Part shown: in pieces, positions 15,680-22,980 of the stretch | How the letters are laid out: the number at the start of each line of letters is the position of its first letter | Numbering within the stretch: position 1 is the first letter of the stretch | NCBI RefSeq assembly: GCF_001422645.1 | Contig: NZ_LMLR01000010.1 | Coordinates: 454,237 to 518,236 of the forward strand | DNA from: Arthrobacter sp. Leaf69 | GTDB taxonomy: Bacteria > Actinomycetota > Actinomycetes > Actinomycetales > Micrococcaceae | Direction: 5' to 3' | Length of the DNA stretch: 64,000 nt | Program-made: the position numbers and the translations under genes | The notes under the pieces: model-generated | What the model was told of the DNA's origin: nothing | The model's input: the letters and a program-made list of their open reading frames with translations, nothing else | Databases searched by the model: none

Positions 15680-16102
15680 TCAGTTCCCGGTGAGCTCCGC
15701 ATACAGCTTCTGGACACGGGCCTTGATGTCATCCCGGACCAGGCGCATGCGTTCCATGCCTTCGATGCCGCGTTCGGAGGGCTCGTCCGTGTCCCAGAGC
15801 TCGAGCCGTTTACCCTCAGGGGCGTCGACCTTTGCCTCGTTGCCCAGGACGATCACGACGTCGACCGCGTCCAGCACGTCGCCGGTAACCGGCTTGGGGT
15901 GTTCGCCGGTGATGTCGATGCCGAGTTCAGCCAGCGACTCCACGGACTGGGGGTTCAGCGCAGTGCCGGGCTTGGTCCCGGCGGAGTGCACCGTGACGGT
16001 CCCGCCAGCGAGCTGGTTCATCAGTCCGGCGGCGAGCTGGGATTTTCCGCCGTTCTTGCTGCAGACGAACAGGACACTGGGCTTTTTCGTCGTCTGGGTC
16101 AT
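15680..16102 (-). CDS. arsC1: Arsenate-mycothiol transferase type arsenate reductase
   Basis: A 140-residue protein with the low-molecular-weight phosphatase fold. Active-site loop [11 protein letters not shown] has Cys14, with Lys20 where the usual CX5R has Arg. GGKS, together with SAGTKPGT and the C-terminal [25 protein letters not shown], is the signature of Corynebacterium ArsC1/ArsC2. Those enzymes attach mycothiol to arsenate, after which mycoredoxin-1 releases arsenite. Consistent with that, the second and third redox Cys of thioredoxin-coupled ArsC are absent. The ATG overlaps the stop of the preceding arsC by 4 bases (ATGA). It is the last gene of the arsenic operon. Confidence 0.88.
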   Translation of the reverse strand: MTQTTKKPSVLFVCSKNGGKSQLAAGLMNQLAGGTVTVHSAGTKPGTALNPQSVESLAELGIDITGEHPKPVTGDVLDAVDVVIVLGNEAKVDAPEGKRLELWDTDEPSERGIEGMERMRLVRDDIKARVQKLYAELTGN

Positions 16103-16776
16103 GCGTTTGGTTCTACCTTGTCTGAGTAGGGGGTGTTGAGCAGAGAGGCCGTCAGTCCTTTGACCCGCTCGTGGATCTCGTCGCGGATGATCCGCACGGC
16201 TGCAACGGGCAGGCCGGCCGGGTCTGCCAGCTCCCAGTCCTCGTAGCGTTTGCCCGGGTAGATCGGGCAGGAATCGCCGCAGCCCATCGTGATCACCACG
16301 TCGGAGGCGCGCACCACGTCGTCGGTGAGGGGCTTGGGGTAGTCCTTGGTGAGGTCCAGGCCCATTTCGGACATCGCCGCGACGACCGCGGGGTCCAGCT
16401 CGGCCGCCGGGAGGGAGCCGGCCGACCGGACATGGATCCTGCCCTTGGCCTCGACGGTGAGCAGGGCGGCGGCCATCTGGGACCGGCCGGCGTTCTGGAC
16501 GCAGACAAACAGCACTTCGGGGACCTCGGACGCGACGGCGCCCTTGGATTTGGCCAGGGCACTGAGCCGGTCGATCGCGAAGTGTTCCGTGGTGGAGGGC
16601 AGGTACGTTTTGATCTTCGCAGTCCGGGCCAGCGCCGTGTAGGACTCGAAGACGTAGCGCTCCACCGTCTCCGCGGCGAACACGCCGGCAAACCGGTCGG
16701 CCAGGCGCGCGCTGATCCGGTGCAGGAGCTCGGTGTTGTCCTGCAGGCCCGTGCCGCGTTCAGGGTGGTCAATCAT
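16099..16776 (-). CDS. arsC: Arsenate reductase ArsC with N-terminal three-helix bundle
   Basis: A 225-residue protein. Residues 1-80 form a helical bundle ([33 protein letters not shown]) like the N-terminal dimerisation domain of mycobacterial and corynebacterial ArsC1'. The phosphatase-fold reductase follows with the loop [10 protein letters not shown] (Cys92, Arg98) and the redox pair in MGCGDSCP. These mark the pI258-like, thioredoxin-recycled type. The ATG at 16776 has GGAG seven bases upstream; longer readings in this frame overlap trxB in antisense-like composition and are rejected. It sits between trxB and the mycothiol-type arsC, overlapping the latter by 4 bases. Confidence 0.88.
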   Translation of the reverse strand: MIDHPERGTGLQDNTELLHRISARLADRFAGVFAAETVERYVFESYTALARTAKIKTYLPSTTEHFAIDRLSALAKSKGAVASEVPEVLFVCVQNAGRSQMAAALLTVEAKGRIHVRSAGSLPAAELDPAVVAAMSEMGLDLTKDYPKPLTDDVVRASDVVITMGCGDSCPIYPGKRYEDWELADPAGLPVAAVRIIRDEIHERVKGLTASLLNTPYSDKVEPNA

Positions 16777-16807
16777 GTCAGCTCTCCAGTGTGCTCGGCG
16801 GACCGGG

Positions 16808-17800
16808 TCAGGCGTGGGTGGGTTCCTCGACGAGGGCGGTGGCGATGCTGTCGGCGTCGTCGAGGGCCGCGAGGTAGCGTTCGGCGTCCAGGGCGGCGGC
16901 GCAGCCGGTCCCGGCGGCCGTGATGGCCTGCCGGTAGCGGTGGTCCACGGCGTCCCCGCACGCGAAGACACCGGAGAGGTTGGTGACCGTGGTGGGCGAA
17001 TCCACCTTGATGTAGCCCTCGGCGTCGAGCTCCACCTGGCCGTGCAGCAGTTCGGTGCGCGGGACGTGGCCGATCGCAACGAAGATGCCGGTGGCGGCCT
17101 GTTCCCGGGCTTCGCCGGTGCGGGTGTCGGTCAGGGTGACGCCGGTGACCTTGGTGTCCCCGTGGATCGCGGTGACGGCAGAGTTCCACGCGAAGCTGAT
17201 CTTGGGGTTGTCCTTGGCCCGCTGCGCCATGATGCGCGAGGCGCGAAGCTCGCCCTTGCGGACCACCACCGTGACGGTCTTCCCGAAGCGGGTCAGGAAC
17301 GTCGCTTCCTCCATGGCTGAGTCTCCGCCGCCGACCACAATGATGTCCTGGTCCCGGAAGAAGAACCCGTCGCACGTGGCGCACCAGGAGAGCCCGTGGC
17401 CGCTGAACTTCTTCTCCTCCGGCAGGCCGAGCTCCTTGTAGGCGGAGCCGGTGGCGAGGATGACGGCCGGCGCCTCGTGCGTCTCACCGGCTGCCGTGAC
17501 CACACGCTTGAGGTGGCCCGCGAGCTGGACCTCTGTGACGTCGTCGAACACCACCTGCGCGCCGAACTTCTCGGCCTGCTGCTGGAGGCCGTCCATGAGC
17601 TCGGGGCCCTGGATGCCGCCGGGGAAGCCGGGGAAGTTTTCCACTTCGGTGGTGTTCATCAGGGCACCGCCGGCCGTGACCGCGCCGGCGATGACGAGCG
17701 GCTTCAGTCCGGCACGGGCGGCGTAGATCGCCGCCGTGTAGCCGGCGGGGCCGGACCCGATGATGATCAGCTGTTCGGTGTTTCCGGTGTCAGCGCTCAC
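16808..17800 (-). CDS. trxB: Thioredoxin reductase
   Basis: A 330-residue FAD/NADPH disulfide reductase. Features are the FAD motif [12 protein letters not shown] (15-20), [23 protein letters not shown], the redox-active CATC (Cys140, Cys143), the NADPH motif [12 protein letters not shown] (157-162), and the C-terminal [26 protein letters not shown] motif. Its place between two arsC genes that carry the thioredoxin-type Cys pair suggests it recycles thioredoxin for arsenate reduction. No thioredoxin gene is in the operon, so a housekeeping thioredoxin must serve. Probably a second trxB beside the core copy (inference). Confidence 0.93.
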   Translation of the reverse strand: MSADTGNTEQLIIIGSGPAGYTAAIYAARAGLKPLVIAGAVTAGGALMNTTEVENFPGFPGGIQGPELMDGLQQQAEKFGAQVVFDDVTEVQLAGHLKRVVTAAGETHEAPAVILATGSAYKELGLPEEKKFSGHGLSWCATCDGFFFRDQDIIVVGGGDSAMEEATFLTRFGKTVTVVVRKGELRASRIMAQRAKDNPKISFAWNSAVTAIHGDTKVTGVTLTDTRTGEAREQAATGIFVAIGHVPRTELLHGQVELDAEGYIKVDSPTTVTNLSGVFACGDAVDHRYRQAITAAGTGCAAALDAERYLAALDDADSIATALVEEPTHA

Positions 17801-17833
17801 GGTATGCTCCTAGGCGGTCGGTTGGGGTGCAGG

Positions 17834-18256
17834 TTACTTGGCGGCGGGGACGAGGGAGGCGATGAGGCCCTCGATGCGGGCCTTGATGTCGTCGCGGATG
17901 GGGCGGACGGACTCGACGCCCTGGCCGGCCGGGTCCTCGAGTTCCCAGTCCTCGTAGCGCTTGCCGGGGAAGATCGGGCAGGTGTCGCCGCAGCCCATGG
18001 TGATGACGACGTCGGATTCCTTGACGGCCTCGGTGGTGAGGATCTTGGGAATTTCGGCGGACATGTCGATGCCGAGTTCGGCCATGGCCTCGACGGCGGC
18101 CGGGTTGACTTGGTCGGCGGGCTGCGAACCGGCTGAGCGGACATCGATCCGCCCCTCGCCCAGGGTGGTGAGGAAGGCGGCGGCCATCTGGGAGCGGCCG
18201 GCGTTGTGGACGCAGACGAACAGGACGGAAGGCTTCTTGGCGGTTTCGGTACTCAC
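17834..18256 (-). CDS. arsC: Arsenate reductase ArsC, thioredoxin-coupled
   Basis: A 140-residue low-molecular-weight-phosphatase-fold arsenate reductase. Active-site loop [16 protein letters not shown] has Cys15 and Arg21. SAGSQPADQVNPAAVEAMAELGID follows, then the second and third redox Cys in [28 protein letters not shown]. This is the S. aureus pI258-type three-Cys relay that needs thioredoxin. It is the first reductase gene after the ArsR fusion and lies 34 bp before trxB. It shares more sequence with the reductase part of the gene ending at 16099 than with the mycothiol-type gene ending at 15680. Confidence 0.92.
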   Translation of the reverse strand: MSTETAKKPSVLFVCVHNAGRSQMAAAFLTTLGEGRIDVRSAGSQPADQVNPAAVEAMAELGIDMSAEIPKILTTEAVKESDVVITMGCGDTCPIFPGKRYEDWELEDPAGQGVESVRPIRDDIKARIEGLIASLVPAAK

Positions 18257-18310
18257 GGGTTTTCTCCTGGAATCAGTTGGGTCTCGGTAAGAGCGGGCAT
18301 ATTCGGAAAG

Positions 18311-18985
18311 CTAGGCAGTCAGCACGCGCGGGGCAAGGTCATTGATCCGGTGGGCGATGTCCTGGAAAGCCTGTTCAAAGGCTTCCTCGGTACCCAGGCG
18401 CAGCGGATCCGGCACTGACCAATGCACGCCGCCCAGACCACCCAGCTCCTCATGCGCGTTGTCACACACGGTCACCACGAAGTCCCCCTCCCCCGCCACC
18501 TGCTCCAGCTTGCGCGGAGCAACGTCTGCGAGGTCCATGCCGTGGCGACGGGCGACCTCGACGGCACCCCGGGCGATGCGGTCCGCGGGATGCGTTCCCG
18601 CCGACAGCGAGGGGATCTCGCTGACCTGCCGCCAGAGCGCGGCGGCCAGCTGGGACCGTGCACTGTTGCGAGTGCAGACAAACAGGACGCGGCGCGCACC
18701 GTGTTCCACCCCCGGCACCAGACCCTCCAGGGCGCCGGGGGCAAGCCGGATGTAGCTGCGCCGCCTGTCCGCTTCGGAACGGCGCCGGATCACCAGCCCG
18801 GCCTCTTCCAGCGCGCGCAGGTGGTGGGAGAGCAGGTTCGACGGCATCCCCAGCTCTGCCTGCAGCTCCGTCGGGGACAAGTCCCCCAGTGTCAGCAGGT
18901 CAACGATGCGCAGCCGCGCCGGGTCGGCGAGGGCCGCATGTTTGGCTACCCGCGCCCGAAAATCGTTCACTGCATCAATATTCAT
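18311..18985 (-). CDS. ArsR-family regulator fused to low-molecular-weight phosphatase/ArsC domain
   Basis: A 224-residue fusion. Residues 1-90 are an ArsR winged helix (HAALADPARLRIVDLLTLGDLSPTELQAELGMPSNLLSHHLRALEEAGLV). Residues 98-224 are a phosphatase-fold domain with loop FVCTRNSARSQ (Cys104, Arg110) and SAGTHPADRI. The HTH part contains no Cys at all. The only two Cys are Cys104 and the one in VTVCDNAHEE, so metalloid sensing, if any, must use the fused domain. The frame runs open far upstream, but only the ATG at 18985 starts a sensible ArsR. It is divergent from the aquaporin gene and probably heads the arsC-trxB-arsC-arsC operon. Confidence 0.88.
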   Translation of the reverse strand: MNIDAVNDFRARVAKHAALADPARLRIVDLLTLGDLSPTELQAELGMPSNLLSHHLRALEEAGLVIRRRSEADRRRSYIRLAPGALEGLVPGVEHGARRVLFVCTRNSARSQLAAALWRQVSEIPSLSAGTHPADRIARGAVEVARRHGMDLADVAPRKLEQVAGEGDFVVTVCDNAHEELGGLGGVHWSVPDPLRLGTEEAFEQAFQDIAHRINDLAPRVLTA

Positions 18986-19021
18986 TGATTCAATTTTGAC
19001 TGAGTTAATTCTTTCCGTCAA
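18984..19021. promoter_or_regulatory. Divergent ars promoter/operator region
   Basis: ATTGATTCAAT (18984-18994) is a perfect palindrome around a central T and overlaps the start codon of the ArsR fusion. TTGACT (18996-19001) could be a -35 for the aquaporin, and TTGACG on the minus strand (19016-19021) a -35 for the ars operon. -10 elements are less clear. An ArsR dimer here would block both directions. Confidence 0.5.
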
Positions 19022-19030
19022 GCTGTTTCC

Positions 19031-19771
19031 ATGACTTCCAACCAGCCGCCCCTCTGGCGCCGTGCCATCGCCGAACTGCTCGGCACCAGCCTGCTCGTCT
19101 GCATCGTCGTTGGCTCCGGGATCGCTGCACAGCAGCTCTCCCCCACCGATGTAGGCCTGCAGCTGCTCCAGAACAGCACCGCCACCGTGCTGGGCCTGAC
19201 GGTCCTGATCCTGATGCTCGGACCCGTGAGCGGCGCGCATTTCAACCCCGTGGTCTCCCTCGCCGACTGGATCCTGGGCCGGCGCAGCGGGTCCGGATTG
19301 ACCCTCTCCGAGCTGGGCACCTATGTGGCTGCCCAGCTCGTCGGCGCGGCGGGCGGGAGCGTGCTCGCGAACGCCATGTTTGAGGTGGGCACCTCCATCT
19401 CCGCCAAAGAACGCGCAACCACGGGGCACCTGCTGGGGGAGGTTGTGGCAACCGCCGGGCTTGTCCTGCTGATCTTCGCCCTCGCAGCCACGTCCCGCGG
19501 CGCCCTCGCCGCGCCGGCCGTGGGCGCGTATATCGGGGCCGCATACTGGTTCACGTCCTCGACGTCGTTCGCGAACCCGGCGGTGACGGTGGGCCGCATC
19601 TTCAGCGACACCTTCGCGGGCATCGCGCCGTCCTCCGTTCCGGCATTCGTCATGGCGCAGCTGGCCGGCGCGGCCGTGGGCCTGGGGCTCCTCCTGCTTC
19701 TGTTCCCCTCCGCACCCCGCGCCGCGGACGACGTCGTCCTTCCGCGCCGCTCCGAAAAGGCCAGCGCGTAG
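19031..19771 (+). CDS. aqpS: MIP-family channel, AqpS-like (arsenite/metalloid)
   Basis: A 246-residue channel with six membrane segments and two half-helix pore motifs: AHFNPVVS (NPV at 72-74) and FANPAVTVGRI (NPA at 182-184). The residue right after the second NPA, normally the selectivity-filter Arg of aquaporins, is Val. Val at this place is what is reported for Sinorhizobium AqpS, which lets arsenite flow out. Its divergent partner is the ArsR fusion. Together with the arsenate reductases it gives a detoxification route in which arsenate is reduced inside and arsenite leaves down its gradient. It could also carry other small solutes. Confidence 0.85.
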   Translation: MTSNQPPLWRRAIAELLGTSLLVCIVVGSGIAAQQLSPTDVGLQLLQNSTATVLGLTVLILMLGPVSGAHFNPVVSLADWILGRRSGSGLTLSELGTYVAAQLVGAAGGSVLANAMFEVGTSISAKERATTGHLLGEVVATAGLVLLIFALAATSRGALAAPAVGAYIGAAYWFTSSTSFANPAVTVGRIFSDTFAGIAPSSVPAFVMAQLAGAAVGLGLLLLLFPSAPRAADDVVLPRRSEKASA

Positions 19772-19917
19772 GCTTCGCCTGCAGCCGGAGGCGAATGGAG
19801 GGACACCGCGCTGATCGAACGGCGCACACGGGTCCTTTAGTACTTGTGCTGCAAGCACGGCGGCGGCGAAGGTAGTCGCTGGGAGATGACGACGCGAAGG
19901 CGACCAAGGAGGACACC

Positions 19918-20151
19918 ATGAATGCCGAGACCCCCGCCACCGAGGCCCGGTTGCGTGCGATGCTGGAGAATATCCGGACGGCAACCGCCAACACGCGCCA
20001 AGCGATGGACTCACCGGGCGACGAGAACTGGGTGCAGGACGGCGAGTCGGATGCCGAGTACCTGCGGTCGATCCAACGGGACACGATCGCCAGACTTGAC
20101 GCCACTGCCCGGGACATCGAAGCCCTGATGGCTCAGCGCCCGGACGGCTAG
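19918..20151 (+). CDS. Small acidic helical protein, unknown
   Basis: A 77-residue soluble protein with one strong ribosome-binding site (AAGGAGG, six bases before the ATG). The sequence is nearly all helix with heptad-like spacing (ARLRAMLENIRTATANTRQAM ... AEYLRSIQRDTIARLDATARDIEALMAQRP) and could form a coiled coil. It has no Cys. I do not recognise it. It lies between the aquaporin gene and the 3' end of arsA in the arsenic island, so a link to arsenic is possible only by position. Confidence 0.65.
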   Translation: MNAETPATEARLRAMLENIRTATANTRQAMDSPGDENWVQDGESDAEYLRSIQRDTIARLDATARDIEALMAQRPDG

Positions 20152-20204
20152 CCGAACGGGTCACAGCCCCCGCCGCACAAAGGTCGACGGGAGCTGGATC
20201 CACG

Positions 20205-21968
20205 TCAGGCAGGCAGGGAGCTGAGGGCGGTCAGGGCCGACAACTTCTCTTCACCGGCGGGCTCCTCGGGCAGCAGCGGAATGAGAGCCACCCTGTCCGC
20301 CAGGGTGTGCACCTTCGTCATCTGTTCCATTTCGCTTGCGGCGCGGGCCCGCAGGAACGGCGTCTCCGGGTGCGCGGCCGCAATCGAGTTATTGATGACC
20401 CAGGCCCACGGATGGATTCCGGCCCTCTCCAGGTCACCCTGCAATTCTTCGGCTTCGAGCACGGGCGTCGTTTCGGCCAGCGTGACAAGAACAACCTTGG
20501 TCTGCGCCGGATCCTGAAGCCTCATAAGGGGCGTCACGAAGCCCATGGTGCCGCCGACCTGACGGGCGATCTCCCGATGGTATGAACCGGTGGCGTCCAG
20601 GAGCAGCAGGGTGTGGCCGGTCGGTGCCGTGTCGATCACGACAAAGTGCCGGCGGGATTCCTGGACCACCTTGGAGAATTGCCGGAACACGGCCACCTCG
20701 TCGGTGCAGGGCGACAACAGGTCCTCGGCGAGGGCCGCGCGCCCGTGATCGTCCAGGTTCCGGCCCTTTGTCTCCATCACATGGGCCCTGTACTCCTGAA
20801 TTGCCGCTTCCGGATCGATGCGCGAGACCGTCAGGCCCGGAATGGAACCATGGAGAGTTTCGGTGAGGTGGGCTGCGGGATCGGTCGTGGTGAGGTGGAC
20901 CGCATGCCCGCGTTTGGCGAGGGCGACCGCAATGGCGGCAGCGACGGTGGTCTTCCCGACCCCGCCCTTGCCCATGCACATCACGAGGCCGTGGCCGTCG
21001 AGTTCCACTTCGTTCACCAGGGCGGCCAGCGGAAGGCCCTCAATTTCGGGGACCAGCGCGGCATCATCAGTGATATCGGCGTCGGAAGTGGCCGCGAACA
21101 GGGACTCGAGTGCCGGGATGCCGACCATATTGCCCGGCTTCAGATCCAATATGTCGCGCGGAAGTGAGGCGACGGCCTCGGGAATGGCCGCGATGGCAGC
21201 AGCCTCCCGGGCCCGCAAGGTCCGCGCCAGGTACTCGTCCCCTGCGGCTACCGGGAGGACGCCGTTGACGACGACGTACCCGCCACCGATCCCGATCTGG
21301 TTGAGTTCGAGATAGGTCCGCTCAATTTCGCTCAGGGACGAGGTCTGCGCACGGCTGACCAGGACAAGCCGGGTCCTTGCCGGGTCCGTGAGGGCCTGGA
21401 CCGCCTTGGCGTACACCTGTTTGTGCTTCTCCAGCCCGGAGAGGGGGCCGAGGCAAGAGGGGTCTCCCTTGCCGGCAGCCAGGAAATCGGTCCACGAACC
21501 GGGCAGCTGGAGCAGCCGGATCGTGTGGCCGGTCGGCGCGGTATCGAAGACGATGTGGTCATACTCGCCGTAGGACCCACCGTCGGCGAGCAGGTTGGTG
21601 AACTCGTCGAATGAAGCGATCTCAGTGGTACAGGAACCGGACAGGCTCTCGGCGATCCCAGCCAGCTCCGACTCGGGCAGGAGGCCGCGGACGGGTGCGA
21701 TGATCCGTTCCCGGTACGCCTCGGCTGCCTGCTCCGGGTTAATCTCCAGCGCAAAGAGACCCGGAACATCCGGGATGGCAGAGACGGCGTTTCCGATCGT
21801 CACGCCGAAGACCTGTCCGACATTCGACGCCGGGTCGGTGCTGACCAGCAGCACCCGCTTGCCGGCCTTTGCCAGGGTCAGGGCAGTCGCACAGGCCACC
21901 GAGGTCTTGCCAACACCGCCCTTGCCTGTGAAGAAAACGAACCGTGGAGTGTTCTCGAGGAATTTCAC
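20205..21968 (-). CDS. arsA: Arsenical pump-driving ATPase ArsA (two-domain)
   Basis: A 587-residue cytosolic ATPase made of two homologous halves, each with a Walker A (FFTGKGGVGKTS near residue 13 and MCMGKGGVGKTT near 335) and a DTAPTGHT signal-transduction motif. The three metalloid-site Cys of E. coli ArsA are all kept: SGSCTTEIA, DPSCLGPL and LSPCTDEVAVF. In known systems ArsA takes arsenite from the chaperone ArsD and drives the ArsB or Acr3 pump. Neither pump gene is in this window. The GTG start at 21968 has no good ribosome-binding site of its own. It lies seven bases after the stop of a 19-codon gene, implying translational coupling. Confidence 0.93.
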   Translation of the reverse strand: MKFLENTPRFVFFTGKGGVGKTSVACATALTLAKAGKRVLLVSTDPASNVGQVFGVTIGNAVSAIPDVPGLFALEINPEQAAEAYRERIIAPVRGLLPESELAGIAESLSGSCTTEIASFDEFTNLLADGGSYGEYDHIVFDTAPTGHTIRLLQLPGSWTDFLAAGKGDPSCLGPLSGLEKHKQVYAKAVQALTDPARTRLVLVSRAQTSSLSEIERTYLELNQIGIGGGYVVVNGVLPVAAGDEYLARTLRAREAAAIAAIPEAVASLPRDILDLKPGNMVGIPALESLFAATSDADITDDAALVPEIEGLPLAALVNEVELDGHGLVMCMGKGGVGKTTVAAAIAVALAKRGHAVHLTTTDPAAHLTETLHGSIPGLTVSRIDPEAAIQEYRAHVMETKGRNLDDHGRAALAEDLLSPCTDEVAVFRQFSKVVQESRRHFVVIDTAPTGHTLLLLDATGSYHREIARQVGGTMGFVTPLMRLQDPAQTKVVLVTLAETTPVLEAEELQGDLERAGIHPWAWVINNSIAAAHPETPFLRARAASEMEQMTKVHTLADRVALIPLLPEEPAGEEKLSALTALSSLPA

Positions 21969-21975
21969 GCCGGAC

Positions 21976-22035
21976 CTAGCAGCAGCTCGTGGTGTCGCTG
22001 CACAGAGCGGATTCGTAGATTCGGTTGGCAGGCAT
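21976..22035 (-). CDS. 19-residue Cys-rich peptide resembling ArsD metalloid-binding N-terminus
   Basis: Twenty codons read MPANRIYESALCSDTTSCC then TAG. A strong AGGAG stands six bases before the ATG, better than the signal for arsA. Cys fall at positions 12, 18 and 19. ArsD, the arsenite chaperone normally encoded just before arsA, begins with VFDPAMCCSTGVCG and uses Cys12, Cys13 and Cys18. Here IYESALCSDTTSCC aligns without gaps: Cys12 and Cys18 coincide, and the neighbouring hydrophobic, acidic, Ala and Thr positions are similar. The rest of ArsD is missing. It could be a working mini-chaperone, a translation leader for arsA, or the stump of a decayed arsD. The stop is seven bases before the arsA start. 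Confidence 0.65.
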   Translation of the reverse strand: MPANRIYESALCSDTTSCC

Positions 22036-22141
22036 GTGGTTCTCCTTGAACTTGCAGCGGCTCGATCCAGCACCGGAACGCAGTGCCACATTCGCCCAGG
22101 TGGTCGTCACTGAATCCATACGAGGCCTTGAGCGTGGCACC

Positions 22142-22171
22142 ATCACAGCATATCGATCATTTTCGATGCAA
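22142..22171 (-). promoter_or_regulatory. Probable arsA-operon promoter with palindromic operator
   Basis: On the minus strand TTGCAT (22166-22171) and TGTGAT (22142-22147) are 18 bp apart. Between them lies the inverted repeat ATCGA / TCGAT (22152-22156, 22163-22167), placed as an ArsR-type operator would be. The rest of the 326-bp gap (22036-22361) shows only a leader and, at its right end, the region before the DUF47 gene. Confidence 0.45.
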
Positions 22172-22361
22172 GATAGGGTCGGTGAGGGTTACGTTGGAGA
22201 CGGCGCACCGGTCCGCCGTCATATTCCGAGGGGCCACCCGGGTGGTTTCCCGGCACTCTCAGGGCGGACGGTAAAGTAATGCACATGCGCGGGCCATCAC
22301 CACGTCACACGCCCGGCAGAAAACTCCCGTGCACCTCCTTCCCGAAGACCGGTAACCACAC

Positions 22362-22979
22362 GTGAAGCTGCGCCTTTTCCCACAGGAACCCGCCGGGCTG
22401 AATCTCCTTGCCCAGCTGGCACGCCAGATTGTGCTCGCCACAGGCACCCTTTCGGAGATCCTTGGCGCACCGGCCAGTGAGAACGCCCGGCTGGTGGAGG
22501 ACATGCACAACCACGAGGCCAAATGCGCGGAGCTGCACTTCGCCCTGCTGACCCATATGCGGACCACTTTCGTGAGCCCGCTACCCCGCGAGGACATGTA
22601 TGCCCTGTCCCGGCACCTCAATGATGCGATGGAAAAGCTTGATGCCGCCGCCGACCTGGTGTCCCTCTACAAGCTGGACCGCCTGCCGAAGCGCGCCGCG
22701 GACCAGTTAGAGATCATCAGCAGGCAGGCTGAGCTCACCGTGGATGCCATGCGGAACCTCGACAACCTGGACGAGCTCGAGGACTACTGGATCGAGGTCC
22801 TCCGGCTGGCCAAGCGCGCGGAGCGGTCCCATCGGGTCTGGGTGGCGGACATGCTCAGTGAAATGAAGTCGGCGCGGTACGCCCGCAACCGGGACATCGC
22901 CGACCAGCTGGTGGAAGTCACCAGGGACATGCGCCGGATCGCGACCCAGGTGGGCAGCATCATCGTCAAGGAATCATGA
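22362..22979 (+). CDS. DUF47/PhoU-like phosphate transport accessory protein
   Basis: A 205-residue all-helical cytosolic protein of the DUF47 (PhoU-like) family, usually encoded next to PiT transporters and thought to modulate them. Recognisable parts are the opening KLRLFPQEPAGLNLLAQLARQIV, HNHEAKCAELHFALLTHMRTTFVSPLPREDMYALSRHLNDAMEKLDAAADLV, and a C-terminal helix with Arg/Lys. It starts at a GTG. Its TGA stop is one base before the GTG of the PiT gene, so the two are co-translated. Confidence 0.88.
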   Translation: MKLRLFPQEPAGLNLLAQLARQIVLATGTLSEILGAPASENARLVEDMHNHEAKCAELHFALLTHMRTTFVSPLPREDMYALSRHLNDAMEKLDAAADLVSLYKLDRLPKRAADQLEIISRQAELTVDAMRNLDNLDELEDYWIEVLRLAKRAERSHRVWVADMLSEMKSARYARNRDIADQLVEVTRDMRRIATQVGSIIVKES

Positions 22980-22980
22980 C

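Noticed and set aside
15680..16102. Loss of the catalytic Arg (Lys20) read as an inactive arsenate reductase
   Set aside because: The GGKS loop is normal for the mycothiol-dependent ArsC1/ArsC2 family, so Lys is not a defect.
16777..17079. Upstream extension of the three-helix-bundle arsC
   Set aside because: It overlaps trxB and is Arg/Pro/Thr-rich; the ATG at 16776 has a good ribosome-binding site.
18986..20203. Upstream extension of the ArsR-phosphatase frame by about 400 codons
   Set aside because: The extension is antisense to the aquaporin and small acidic protein genes; a proper ArsR start exists at 18985.
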